NCBI GenBank assembly: GCA_021811085.1
Contig: JAJZPQ010000014.1
Location: 1-64,000 of the forward strand
Length of the DNA: 64,000 nucleotides
Direction: 5' to 3'
Source: Pseudomonadota bacterium
GTDB lineage: Bacteria; Pseudomonadota; Gammaproteobacteria; Burkholderiales; SG8-39
Part shown: positions 27,764 through 36,066 of the stretch, in pieces
Position numbering within the stretch: position 1 is the stretch's first letter
Layout: every line of letters starts with the position of its first letter
Made by a program: the position numbers and the translations under genes
The notes under the pieces: generated by a model
What the model was told of the DNA's origin: nothing
What the model saw: only the letters and a program-made list of their open reading frames with translations
Database searches by the model: none

Positions 27764-29266
27764 ATGGACTTCGCACTATTCCATAATCTCAGTATCGGCT
27801 TCGGCGTCGCGCTGAGCCTGCAAAACCTGATGTATTGTTTCTTCGGCGTGCTGCTCGGGACGCTGATCGGCGTGCTGCCCGGGATCGGACCCATCGCCAC
27901 CATCGCGATGCTGCTGCCGGTGACATTCAGCCTGTCGCCGATATCGGCGCTGATTATGCTCGCCGGCATCTATTACGGTGCGCAATACGGCGGTTCGACC
28001 ACGGCTATTTTGGTGAACATTCCGGGCGAGTCATCGTCCGTGATTACCTGCCTGGACGGCTACCAGATGGCGCGCCAGGGCCGCGCCGGCCCGGCGCTGG
28101 CGATCGCCGCGATGGGCTCGTTCTTCGCCGGCTGCGTCGCCACCGTGATCATCGCGCTGTTCGCGCCGCCGCTGGCGGAGGTTGCGCTCAAATTCGGCCC
28201 GGCCGAATATTTCTCGCTCATGGTGCTGGGTCTGGTCGGTGCGACCGTGCTCGCGCACGGCTCGCTGATCAAGGCGATCGCGATGACCATCCTCGGGCTG
28301 CTGCTGGGTCTGGTCGGTACCGACGTCAACTCCGGCATTGCGCGCTACTCGTTCGGCATAGCGGAGCTTTCCGACGGCATCAATTTCGTCGTCGTCGCCA
28401 TGGGCGTGTTCGGTTTCGCCGAGATCATCAACAACCTCGAGCAGGGCGAGGCGCGCGAGGTTTTCGTGAACAAGGTCACGGGCCTGATGCCGACCTGGAA
28501 AGACCTCAAGGACAGCTCGGGCGCGATTCTGCGCGGCACCGCGCTGGGCTCCGCGCTCGGCATCCTGCCCGGTGGCGGGGCGCTGCTGTCCTCGTTTGCG
28601 GCCTATACGCTGGAAAAGAAAATCGGCGACACCTCGAAATTCGGCAAGGGCGAAATCCGCGGCGTCGCGGCGCCGGAGTCGGCCAACAACGCCGGTGCGC
28701 AGACTTCCTTCATACCCCTGCTCACGCTGGGCATACCGTCCAATCCGGTGATGGCGCTGATGATAGGCGCGATGATGATCCAGGGCATCGCGCCGGGCCC
28801 GCAGGTGATGACCGAGAGGCCGGAACTGTTCTGGGGCATGATCGCAAGCATGTGGATCGGCAACCTGATGCTGGTGATCCTGAACCTGCCCTTGATCGGC
28901 ATGTGGGTGAAGCTGCTGACCGTGCCCTACCGGCTGCTCTACCCGTCGATCCTGCTGTTCTGCTGCGTCGGCGTCTACAGCCTGTCCAATGCCCCGTTCG
29001 ATGTGATGATGACGGCGCTGTTCGGCTTGGTCGGCTATGTGTTCGTCAAGCTCGAGTGCGAGCCCGCACCGCTGATCCTGGGTTTTATCCTCGGGCCGCT
29101 GATGGAGGAGAATCTGCGCCGGGCGATGCTGCTCTCGCGCGGCGATCCGAGCGTGTTCGTCACCAAACCGATCAGCGCCGTGCTGCTCGGCATCGCGGTG
29201 GCGCTGCTGCTGATCACGCTCGCGCCGACGGTGCGCAAGACGCGCGACGTTGCGTTCCAGGAATAG
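27764..29266 (+). CDS. tctA: Tripartite tricarboxylate transporter large membrane subunit TctA
   Basis: 500 residues, 12 or so helices. Family segments GVLPGIGPIATIAMLLPVTF, GIYYGAQYGGSTTAILVNIPGE, ILPGGGALLSSFAAYTLEKKI and GVAAPESANNAGAQTSFIPLLTLGIPSNPVMALM are all present. It forms the secondary symporter core of the TTT system, cation-driven, for citrate-like or other carboxylates. Substrate is set by the TctC protein. Confidence 0.96.
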   Translation: MDFALFHNLSIGFGVALSLQNLMYCFFGVLLGTLIGVLPGIGPIATIAMLLPVTFSLSPISALIMLAGIYYGAQYGGSTTAILVNIPGESSSVITCLDGYQMARQGRAGPALAIAAMGSFFAGCVATVIIALFAPPLAEVALKFGPAEYFSLMVLGLVGATVLAHGSLIKAIAMTILGLLLGLVGTDVNSGIARYSFGIAELSDGINFVVVAMGVFGFAEIINNLEQGEAREVFVNKVTGLMPTWKDLKDSSGAILRGTALGSALGILPGGGALLSSFAAYTLEKKIGDTSKFGKGEIRGVAAPESANNAGAQTSFIPLLTLGIPSNPVMALMIGAMMIQGIAPGPQVMTERPELFWGMIASMWIGNLMLVILNLPLIGMWVKLLTVPYRLLYPSILLFCCVGVYSLSNAPFDVMMTALFGLVGYVFVKLECEPAPLILGFILGPLMEENLRRAMLLSRGDPSVFVTKPISAVLLGIAVALLLITLAPTVRKTRDVAFQE

Positions 29267-29296
29267 CATTCCGGCACGGCAATTGCGTTGCGGATG

Positions 29297-29329
29297 CGGA
29301 GGACAGATCCTGTCCTCCGTCGTCGTTTT
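29297..29329 (+). terminator. Hairpin between tctA and tctC
   Basis: Nearly perfect 10-bp stem CGGAGGACAG/CTGTCCTCCG with an ATC loop, then GTCGTCGTTTT. It could be a partial terminator, or an mRNA-stabilising end that lets the membrane and binding subunits reach different levels. Confidence 0.55.
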
Positions 29330-29367
29330 AAGGATTCGATTTTGACCATCATGACTGGGAGAACACA

Positions 29368-30351
29368 GTGAAACCTTGGAGCCGTATTGCTCTGAAGTCG
29401 GTTGCGGGCCTGGCGCTGGCGCTCGTGTGCGCAGGCGCATTCGCGCAAAGCTATCCGGCCAAGCCCATACGCCTGGTCGTGCCTTATCCGGCGGGCGGAC
29501 CGCTGGACATCATGGCGCGCGCGATCGGGCAAAAGCTGACCGAGGCCTGGCACCAGCCGGTGGTGGTCGACAACCGGGCGGGTGCCGGCGGCAACATAGG
29601 CGCGGACCTGGTCGCAAAATCGGCGCCCGACGGCTATACGCTGCTGATGGGCGCGGTCGCGACGCAAGCGATCAATCCGGCTCTGTACAGCAAGATTCCC
29701 TACGACCCGATCAAGGATTTCGCACCGGTGGCGCTGGTGGCGCAGGTGCCCAACATTCTGGTGGTCAATCCCTCGGTGCCGGCAAAATCGGTGAAGGAAT
29801 TGATCGAACTCGCGCGCGCCAAGCCGGGGGCGCTGAATTTCGCCTCGGGCTCGACCGGCTCCACCGGCCATCTCGCGGGCGAGCTGTTCAACACCATGGC
29901 GGGCGTGAAGATGGTGCATATCCCGTATAAAGGCGCGGCGCCGGCGATGGCCGACCTGCTCTCCGGCCAGGTGCAGCTGATGTTCGACAACCTGGCCAGT
30001 TCCTTGCCGAACGTCAAGGCGGGCAAGCTGCGCGCGCTCGCGGTGACCACGCTCGCGCGCTCCCCGGCGGTGCCGGACCTGCCCACCATCGCCGAGTCCG
30101 GGCTGCCGGGCTTCGATCTGACGACCTGGTTCGGCCTGCTGGTCCCGGCCGGGACGCCGCACGACATCGTGGTCAAGCTCAACGCGGAAATCGTGCGCGC
30201 GCTGAACTCGAACGACATGCGCGAGCGCCTGGAAAAAATGGGCGCCGAGCCGCCACCGGATAATACGCCGGAGCATTTTGCCGCGTTCATCCGCAGCGAG
30301 GCGGAAAAATACGCCAAGGTGGTGAAAGCTTCCGGCGCGCGCGTGGATTAG
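29368..30351 (+). CDS. tctC: Tripartite tricarboxylate transporter substrate-binding protein (Bug family)
   Basis: Periplasmic binding protein, 327 residues, with Sec signal peptide (MKPWSRIALKSVAGLALALV, cut near AFAQ). Bug signatures: YPAKPIRLVVPYPAGGPLDIMAR, VVDNRAGAGGNIGADLVAKSAPDGYTLLMG, GSTGSTGHLAGELFN, VPDLPTIAESGLPGFD. Bug proteins bind carboxylates or amides without charge-charge contacts. GTG 29368 follows GGGAGAAC. It belongs with tctBA. Substrate not predictable. Confidence 0.95.
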   Translation: MKPWSRIALKSVAGLALALVCAGAFAQSYPAKPIRLVVPYPAGGPLDIMARAIGQKLTEAWHQPVVVDNRAGAGGNIGADLVAKSAPDGYTLLMGAVATQAINPALYSKIPYDPIKDFAPVALVAQVPNILVVNPSVPAKSVKELIELARAKPGALNFASGSTGSTGHLAGELFNTMAGVKMVHIPYKGAAPAMADLLSGQVQLMFDNLASSLPNVKAGKLRALAVTTLARSPAVPDLPTIAESGLPGFDLTTWFGLLVPAGTPHDIVVKLNAEIVRALNSNDMRERLEKMGAEPPPDNTPEHFAAFIRSEAEKYAKVVKASGARVD

Positions 30352-30360
30352 GAATCCGTT

Positions 30361-30400
30361 GCCGCGCCGCTGTAGCCCCTATTTTAGGGGTCGCGGCTTT
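30361..30400. terminator. Shared terminator region between convergent tctC and cobalamin adenosyltransferase
   Basis: Nested inverted repeat: outer GCCGCG (30361-30366)/CGCGGC (30392-30397), inner CCCCTA/TAGGGG (30376-30390). A short TTT follows on the plus strand. The minus-strand gene's stop codon lies inside the stem. Plausibly bidirectional. Confidence 0.45.
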
Positions 30401-30951
30401 GCGCCGGATTTGCGCGGCTGCCACAGGACGTCGCTGCCGCCGCCGGAACGATTCAGGGACCGGCCCAGTACGAACAGCAGGTCGGACAGACGGTTCAGAT
30501 ATTTTCGGGCTGCCTCGCCCACCGGTTCGGCGCGCGCGAGCGCCACCAGCGCGCGCTCGGCACGGCGGCACACCGTGCGTGCGAGGTGCGCCAGGCTGGC
30601 GGCGCGCGTACCGCCGGGGAGGATGAATTCCTTCAGCGGCGGCAGGTCCCGGTTGTAGTGGTCCAACAGCGTCTCGAGCTGCGCGATCAGCTGCTCTCCC
30701 ATGCTGGCGTGCCCGGGGATGCAGACTTCACCGCCCAGATCGAACAAGTCATGCTGAATGCCGGCGAGTGCGGCGCGCACGCCGGCAGGCAGTTCCTCCG
30801 CGAGCAGCAGGCCGATGGCTGAGTTCAGCTCGTCGATTTCGCCCAGCGCATGTACGCGCAGGCTATCCTTGGGCACGCGCGTGCCGTCGCCGAGACCGGT
30901 TTCGCCAGCATCGCCGGTGCGCGTATAGATTTTGCTAAGGCGGTGGCCCAT
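30379..30951 (-). CDS. ATP:cob(I)alamin adenosyltransferase, PduO type
   Basis: Adds the adenosyl group to cob(I)alamin to make coenzyme B12. 190 residues. Motifs KIYTRTGDAGETGLGDGTRVPKDS, HALGEIDELNSAIGLL, FILPGGTRAASLAHLARTVCRRAERAL and the C-terminal YLNRLSDLLFVLGRSLN are all standard for PduO N-terminal domains. TACAAT on the minus strand (30985-30980) is a plausible -10. No B12-dependent enzyme is in the window. Confidence 0.95.
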   Translation of the reverse strand: MGHRLSKIYTRTGDAGETGLGDGTRVPKDSLRVHALGEIDELNSAIGLLLAEELPAGVRAALAGIQHDLFDLGGEVCIPGHASMGEQLIAQLETLLDHYNRDLPPLKEFILPGGTRAASLAHLARTVCRRAERALVALARAEPVGEAARKYLNRLSDLLFVLGRSLNRSGGGSDVLWQPRKSGAKPRPLK

Positions 30952-31139
30952 GTGCGTCCTATCGAGTGTCAGCGCGGGAATTGTAGCCTAAAGCCCCGGC
31001 ATTCCGTGCCTGCCCAGGCGCCTTGATCGCGCCTGCGCGATGCGCTGCCAAAGCTCTACAGCGGTTGAATCATAGTAGAATAAATGCGCTGGACTAACCG
31101 CGCGGATGGCTTTCCAGCTGCGCTGACAGAGGATCCAAG

Positions 31140-33290
31140 GTGATTTTACTGGAGAGATTGCGCAGTCGGCTGGCCTCGATGTCTTCGGTCGAGTACCTGC
31201 CCGAGCGCGTTTCTATGCTGTACCGGCTGTCCGGCAGCGATGTGCCCATCATCCTCGTGGCCGCGAGCATCACCGCGTTCTCCATGTGGGGCTACATCGG
31301 CATCAATCTGATCGCGATGTGGTTTATCTGGCTCGGCGTGGCCAGCATCGTGCGCTACGCCATGGCGCGGCTGTACCGCCGCCGCCAGCCCGCCGCGGAG
31401 GACGCGGCGCAATGGGAAAACTATTTCTGCCTGGCGAGCGCCCTGGTCGGCGCCGGCTGGGGTCTGGCGCTGATGCTCATCGGGCATACGCCGACTTCCC
31501 TGCAGGAACTCACCATCACGTTCCTGATCAGCAGCGTGGCGATGGGCCTGCCGCCTTCGCTTGCGCCCAGTCCCAAGGCTTTCACCAGCTTCATCCTGCC
31601 GATTTTGGCGCCGATGGTGGCGATGCTGCTCACTTTCGGCGGCGGACTCAACACCTCTACTGCGCTGCTGATGCTGGTGTTCGCGACGGTGCTGCTGGGG
31701 CTGTACATGTCCAACCATTACGCCCTGATCGAGACGCTGGCCTACGGCCACGAAAACACGCTGCTGCTGCAAAAGCTGCGCATCGCAGAGAAGTCCCTGA
31801 CCGCGGCGCTGACCGAGCAGAAGCTGATATTCGACACGGCGGCCGTAGGCATCGCTTTCGTCAGCCAGGGTAGCGTGGTCAGGTGCAACCGGCGCTTTGC
31901 CGAGATCCTCGGCTATACGGTTGATGAGATTGCGGGCCAAACCACCGGCGTCTGGCTGCAGCCGGAAGCCGATTTCATGCAGCCGGGCGGGCGCGCGCAT
32001 GAACAGTTCGTGCGCGGCGAGAATTATTCTTCCGAACTGGAATTGCGCAAAAAGGATGGTGCTCCGATTTGGGTGTCCACCGACAGCCGCGCGATCGACG
32101 CGGCCAAGCCGCAGGACGGAATCATCATCGGCATCGGCGACATCACCGAACGCAAGGCCGCCGAAGCGGCACTGAAACAGACCAAGGAACGGCTCGATCT
32201 GGCGATGCAGTCCTCGGCCATTTCGATCTGGGAGTGGGACGCGCGGCGCGGCACCATCTATCTGGATGCGGCGCTGGCGCAGATGACCGGCGACGAGCCG
32301 CGCGAGCGCTACCTTACGCTGGAAGAGATGGTACCCCTGGTGCACCCGGACGATGTCGAAGCGGTGCGCCAGGCGCAGATCGACTGCATCAAGGGCGTGC
32401 GCCCGCTGTACCGCATCGAGCACCGGCTGAAGATGGCCAGCGGCGACTGGGTTTGGGTCCTCAGCCGCGGCCGCGTGGTCGAGCACGCGGCCGACGGCAG
32501 CGCGCTGCGCATGACCGGGACCAACGTCGACATCACCCAGCGCAAGCGCGCGGAGGTGGAGCTGCTGTCCGCGCTGCAGCGCGAAAAAGAGCTGTCCGAG
32601 ATGAAGTCCAAATTCGTTTCCATTGCCTCGCACGAACTGCGCACGCCGCTGGCGACGATTTTGTCCTCGGCAGAATTGCTGGAGCATTATTCAGAGAGCC
32701 TGTCAGCTGAAGACCGGTTGAAAATGCTGCACGGCATACAGGGCGCGGTGAAGCGCATGAATGCGATGATCGAAGACGTGCTGATCATAGGTAAGGCCGA
32801 GGCGGGCGCGCTGCAGTTCGAACCGAAGCCGGTGGACCTGCGCGATCTGTGCCACAAGGTGGTGGAGGAGCTGCGCGGCGGCGTGGCCAAGCAGCATGTC
32901 ATCCAGTTCGACCATCCGTTCGAGCGCGACAACCTGAACCTCGACGAAAAGCTGCTGCGCCACATCCTCACCAACCTGCTCTCCAACGCAGTGAAATACT
33001 CTCCTGTGGGAAGCACGGTGTCGCTGCTGCTGACGGAACGCGATGGCCAGGCGTTGATCGAGGTTGCCGACCAGGGCATAGGCATCCCGCCCGAGGATCA
33101 GGCGCGCCTGTTCGAGAGCTTTCACCGCGCGTCCAACGTCGGCAATCGCCAGGGCACCGGCCTCGGGCTGGTGATCGTGAAGAAAGCGGTGGAATTGCAC
33201 GGCGGCACCATTTCGATCGAAAGCAAGGTCGACGCGGGAACCCGCATCAGCGTGCGCCTGCCGTTGACGCAATCGGCGCGGGCGGCCTGA
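31140..33290 (+). CDS. Membrane-bound PAS-domain hybrid-less sensor histidine kinase
   Basis: 716 residues. About six N-terminal membrane helices (residues 35-195) form an integral sensor. A coiled stretch leads to PAS 1 (about 225-345, ending GIGDITERKAAE) and PAS 2 (about 350-470, ending TNVDITQRKRAE), then HisKA with phospho-acceptor H498 (SIASHELRTPL) and HATPase (LTNLLSNAVKYSPVG, IEVADQGIGIPPEDQARLFESF, GTGLGLVIVKKAVELHGG). The first gene of a signalling operon; two receiver-containing proteins follow at 2 and 374 bases. Signal unknown. Start GTG 31140; upstream TAGAAT (31076-31081) may be a -10. Confidence 0.92.
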   Translation: MILLERLRSRLASMSSVEYLPERVSMLYRLSGSDVPIILVAASITAFSMWGYIGINLIAMWFIWLGVASIVRYAMARLYRRRQPAAEDAAQWENYFCLASALVGAGWGLALMLIGHTPTSLQELTITFLISSVAMGLPPSLAPSPKAFTSFILPILAPMVAMLLTFGGGLNTSTALLMLVFATVLLGLYMSNHYALIETLAYGHENTLLLQKLRIAEKSLTAALTEQKLIFDTAAVGIAFVSQGSVVRCNRRFAEILGYTVDEIAGQTTGVWLQPEADFMQPGGRAHEQFVRGENYSSELELRKKDGAPIWVSTDSRAIDAAKPQDGIIIGIGDITERKAAEAALKQTKERLDLAMQSSAISIWEWDARRGTIYLDAALAQMTGDEPRERYLTLEEMVPLVHPDDVEAVRQAQIDCIKGVRPLYRIEHRLKMASGDWVWVLSRGRVVEHAADGSALRMTGTNVDITQRKRAEVELLSALQREKELSEMKSKFVSIASHELRTPLATILSSAELLEHYSESLSAEDRLKMLHGIQGAVKRMNAMIEDVLIIGKAEAGALQFEPKPVDLRDLCHKVVEELRGGVAKQHVIQFDHPFERDNLNLDEKLLRHILTNLLSNAVKYSPVGSTVSLLLTERDGQALIEVADQGIGIPPEDQARLFESFHRASNVGNRQGTGLGLVIVKKAVELHGGTISIESKVDAGTRISVRLPLTQSARAA

Positions 33291-33292
33291 GC

Positions 33293-33667
33293 ATGGCGCG
33301 GGTCCTGCTCATCGACGACGACCAGTCGAATCTCGACTTCATGCGCCAGGTGATGCGCATCGAGGGCCATGAGCTTGCCTGGGCGGCCGACGGCGAGCAG
33401 GGGCTCGACCTGGTAAGGCAGCTGCATCCGCAGCTCATCATCTGCGATGTCGTCATGCCGCATCTTGGCGGCTATGCCGTGCTGGAGACGGTGCGCGCCG
33501 ACCCTGAGTTCGCAGGCGTTCCGGTGCTGCTGTTTTCCGCGGCGATGAGCGAGGATGCGCGCGCAATCGGTTTGCGCCGCGGCGCCACCGAAGTGCTGGC
33601 CAAGCCGTTCGACCTCGAGCAACTGCGCGGCGCGATCAGGCGCTGCCTGGCGCAGGAGCGGCCATGA
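33293..33667 (+). CDS. Single-domain response regulator
   Basis: 124-residue CheY-like receiver: acidic pocket LLIDDDQ, phospho-acceptor D52 (ICDVVMP), and conserved lysine in EVLAKPF. No output domain. Its ATG is 2 bases after the kinase stop, and its stop overlaps the next ATG (ATGA). It may pass phosphoryl groups or compete with the receiver of the next protein. Confidence 0.93.
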   Translation: MARVLLIDDDQSNLDFMRQVMRIEGHELAWAADGEQGLDLVRQLHPQLIICDVVMPHLGGYAVLETVRADPEFAGVPVLLFSAAMSEDARAIGLRRGATEVLAKPFDLEQLRGAIRRCLAQERP

Positions 33668-35739
33668 AGAAAATCCTGGTGGTCGAGGACGAAGCGTCGA
33701 TCCGCCTGAATCTGACGCTGATGCTGAAGGGCGAAGGCTATGCGGTGGACGCGGCCGAGGACGGCCGCGCCGGCATCGAGCATGCCAAGAGTTTCGCGCC
33801 GGACCTGATCGTCAGCGACGTCATGATGCCCGAGCTGGACGGATTCGGCATGCTCGAGGCCTTGCGCGCCGATCCGCGCTTCGTCGATACGCCGTTCATT
33901 TTTCTGACTGCGCTCAACGACCGGACCAGCATGCGCCGTGGCATGAACCTCGGCGCGGACGATTTCCTCAACAAACCGTTCACGCGCGACGAGCTCATCG
34001 AAGCGGTGAATTCGCGCCTGAAAAAATACGAGAACGCCGCGCGCTCGCTGGCCGAGCGTCTGGTGGCCGGAAACGACGAACTCCGGCGCTGGTATCGGCA
34101 GAACCTGAGCGGAGGCGAACCGGAGCGGCCGCTGGCGTTCGCGGAAACCGCCGGCATGACCGGCAAAATGACTGTGGCCACGGTGTTGTTCGCCGACGTG
34201 CGCAACTTCACCACCTATTCCGAGCGTCTCACCGCGGGCCAGATCGCCGAACTGCTCAATGCGTATTTCGAGTCGGTGTGCCAGCCGATCGTGCGCAACG
34301 GCGGGCGCATCGCCAAGCTGATCGGCGACGGCATCATGGTGGTGTTCGAGGCGCGCGCCGAGGACGGCGAGGACAACCATGCGCGCCGCGCTATCCGCGC
34401 CGGGCTGGGGATTGTGATCGCCGCGAACAAGTTCGGCGAATGGTTCAAGCAGCACTTCGATCTGAGCGGTTTGCCTGAATTCGCCACCGGCGTCGGCATC
34501 CATACCGGCGACATGATGGAAGTGCGCATCGGGCCGCCCGGGGCCGAAGACCTCACCGTAGTCGGCGACAGCGTCAACGTGGCTTCGCGCCTGGAGGGGC
34601 AGACGAAGGAACTGGGCTGGCCCCTGGTGGCGAGCGCGGCGACCGTGAGCATGGCGGGCGCCGCGGTCAGCACGGGTGAGTCGCGCCTGCTGGAATTGCG
34701 CGGGCGCAACGCGCCGATCGAGGCCATGGAAGTCACCGCCATCGGTGCCGCCGCCGGCGACGCGGAGGGGACGATCGAAGTGCCGGCGGCGCTGCGCGCG
34801 GCGCTGGCCGAGAATGCGCAAATGACCGCACGCGCCGCCAAAGCAGCGCTATCGGAGACGCTGCGCATCATCACCAGCGACCTGTCGCGTGCGCTGGCTG
34901 CGGGCAAGCCGCTGCAAATCAAGGGCTATAAGGTACTGTCCAAGATCGGCGAAGGCGGCATGTCCAACGTATTTATGGCCGAGCGCGAATCCGACGGCGC
35001 GACGGTGGCGCTGAAGATTCTCAACGCGAAGCCGAGCGACGACAAGCAGCTGCTGCAGCGTTTCATCCAGGAATCCGCGCTCATATCCGATATCGACCAC
35101 ACCAACGTGGTCAAGATCTACGACAAGGGGTTCACCGAAGATTATGCCTATATCGCGATGGAGTACTTCACCGGCGGCAGCCTGAAGGATGTGATTGCAC
35201 AGGGCCTGACGCCGCGGCAGGCGCTGTCTCTGCTGGCGCAGGCGGCGGCTGCGCTGGCGGAAATCCACCGCCTCGGCATCGTACACCGCGACGTCAAGCC
35301 GGCGAATATGATGCTGCGTGCCGACGGCACCATGGTGCTGGCCGATTTCGGCATTGCCAAGCGGGCCACGGGCGACATGGATCGGACCGTGCACGGCGAA
35401 TTTTTCGGCACGCCCTACTACATCTCGCCGGAGCAGGCCAACGGCAAGCCCGCGAGCGAGCGCTCCGACATCTACAGCCTGGGCATCATTTTTTACGAAA
35501 TGCTCATGAATCGGCGGCCCTATGAGGGCAATTCCATCGTCGAACTGATTTCGCAGCACGTGAACGCACCGATACCGCGGCTGCCGGAGGCCTTGACCGA
35601 CTATCAGGTGCTGGTGGACGGCATGCTCGCCAAGAATCCCGCCGAGCGCCTGCAGAATGCGGACGAAGTGCTCGCGGTCATCGATCGCGTATGGACGCAG
35701 GTCGCGCTGCGCGCAAGCTCCGGACAAGGTTCCGGTTGA
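33664..35739 (+). CDS. Receiver + class III adenylate cyclase + Ser/Thr protein kinase fusion
   Basis: 691 residues with three catalytic or regulatory domains in series. Receiver 1-120 with D52 (SDVMMP) and K104 (NKPF). Class III cyclase about 165-350: metal aspartates D178 (FADVRNF) and D222 (LIGDGIM), adenine-selecting K218, T298 in place of the usual Asp (DLTVVGDSVN), and catalytic N305/R309 (NVASR). PknB-type kinase about 420-680: G-loop IGEGGMSNV, K451 (VALK), HRD D543, DFG D561, GTPYYISPEQ. All catalytic residues are intact. No membrane segment or PASTA. A histidine kinase upstream could control cAMP and protein phosphorylation together. Confidence 0.9.
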   Translation: MKKILVVEDEASIRLNLTLMLKGEGYAVDAAEDGRAGIEHAKSFAPDLIVSDVMMPELDGFGMLEALRADPRFVDTPFIFLTALNDRTSMRRGMNLGADDFLNKPFTRDELIEAVNSRLKKYENAARSLAERLVAGNDELRRWYRQNLSGGEPERPLAFAETAGMTGKMTVATVLFADVRNFTTYSERLTAGQIAELLNAYFESVCQPIVRNGGRIAKLIGDGIMVVFEARAEDGEDNHARRAIRAGLGIVIAANKFGEWFKQHFDLSGLPEFATGVGIHTGDMMEVRIGPPGAEDLTVVGDSVNVASRLEGQTKELGWPLVASAATVSMAGAAVSTGESRLLELRGRNAPIEAMEVTAIGAAAGDAEGTIEVPAALRAALAENAQMTARAAKAALSETLRIITSDLSRALAAGKPLQIKGYKVLSKIGEGGMSNVFMAERESDGATVALKILNAKPSDDKQLLQRFIQESALISDIDHTNVVKIYDKGFTEDYAYIAMEYFTGGSLKDVIAQGLTPRQALSLLAQAAAALAEIHRLGIVHRDVKPANMMLRADGTMVLADFGIAKRATGDMDRTVHGEFFGTPYYISPEQANGKPASERSDIYSLGIIFYEMLMNRRPYEGNSIVELISQHVNAPIPRLPEALTDYQVLVDGMLAKNPAERLQNADEVLAVIDRVWTQVALRASSGQGSG

Positions 35740-35760
35740 CGCGTTTAGAGAAAAGAAACC

Positions 35761-35794
35761 GGCAGGATAGCCGGTATTTACCGGCTATCCTGCC
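35761..35794 (-). terminator. Long perfect hairpin, terminator for the minus-strand small gene
   Basis: A 16-bp perfect inverted repeat GGCAGGATAGCCGGTA/TACCGGCTATCCTGCC with only TT between the arms. On the minus strand it is followed by GGTTTCTTTTCTC, a U-rich tail; on the plus strand the next bases are CCCGCGGGG. Direction therefore favours termination of minus-strand RNA, though it may also stop the signalling operon. Confidence 0.65.
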
Positions 35795-35842
35795 CCCGCG
35801 GGGAGAGGAGGAGGGGACCCGCGAAATCTGTGTTGCTGCTGC

Positions 35843-35977
35843 CTAGCGGAAAAAACTGCCGCTGAAGGTAACCATCATCGGGCCGCCCAAGATGCAGGCC
35901 AGCTTTACCGATGCGACCAGTGCCGCGGCGCTGGCGCTCAGGTAGCCTACGATTACTTTTGCAAGCCCGAAGTCCAC
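35843..35977 (-). CDS. Small hydrophobic protein, about 44 aa, probable single-pass membrane protein
   Basis: A short minus-strand frame ending in TAG at 35843. From GTG 35977 it begins MDFGLAKVIVGYLSAS and ends GSFFR, with one long hydrophobic or small-residue stretch (residues 5-32) broken by a single lysine. TTG 35995 would add six residues. Codon use is coding-like and the terminator hairpin lies 50 bases past its stop, in the right orientation. No clear ribosome-binding site. Divergent from the LysR gene with a palindrome-rich gap of about 90 bases. No family recognised. Confidence 0.5.
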   Translation of the reverse strand: MDFGLAKVIVGYLSASAAALVASVKLACILGGPMMVTFSGSFFR

Positions 35978-36008
35978 GACATGACTTTCATTCAATCAAT
36001 GGAATGAG

Positions 36009-36049
36009 TCTAAACCGCGTTTGAATATTTGTACAATCGATTGTTTAGA
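36009..36049. promoter_or_regulatory. Nested inverted repeats in the LysR/small-protein divergent promoter
   Basis: Outer repeat TCTAAAC (36009-36015) with GTTTAGA (36043-36049), and a perfect 12-bp palindrome ACAATCGATTGT (36033-36044) inside. TACAAT (36032-36037) could be the -10 for the LysR gene. A LysR protein commonly binds such sites next to its own start, so this is the likely operator. Confidence 0.5.
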
Positions 36050-36066
36050 TTTAACATATCAGTTCT

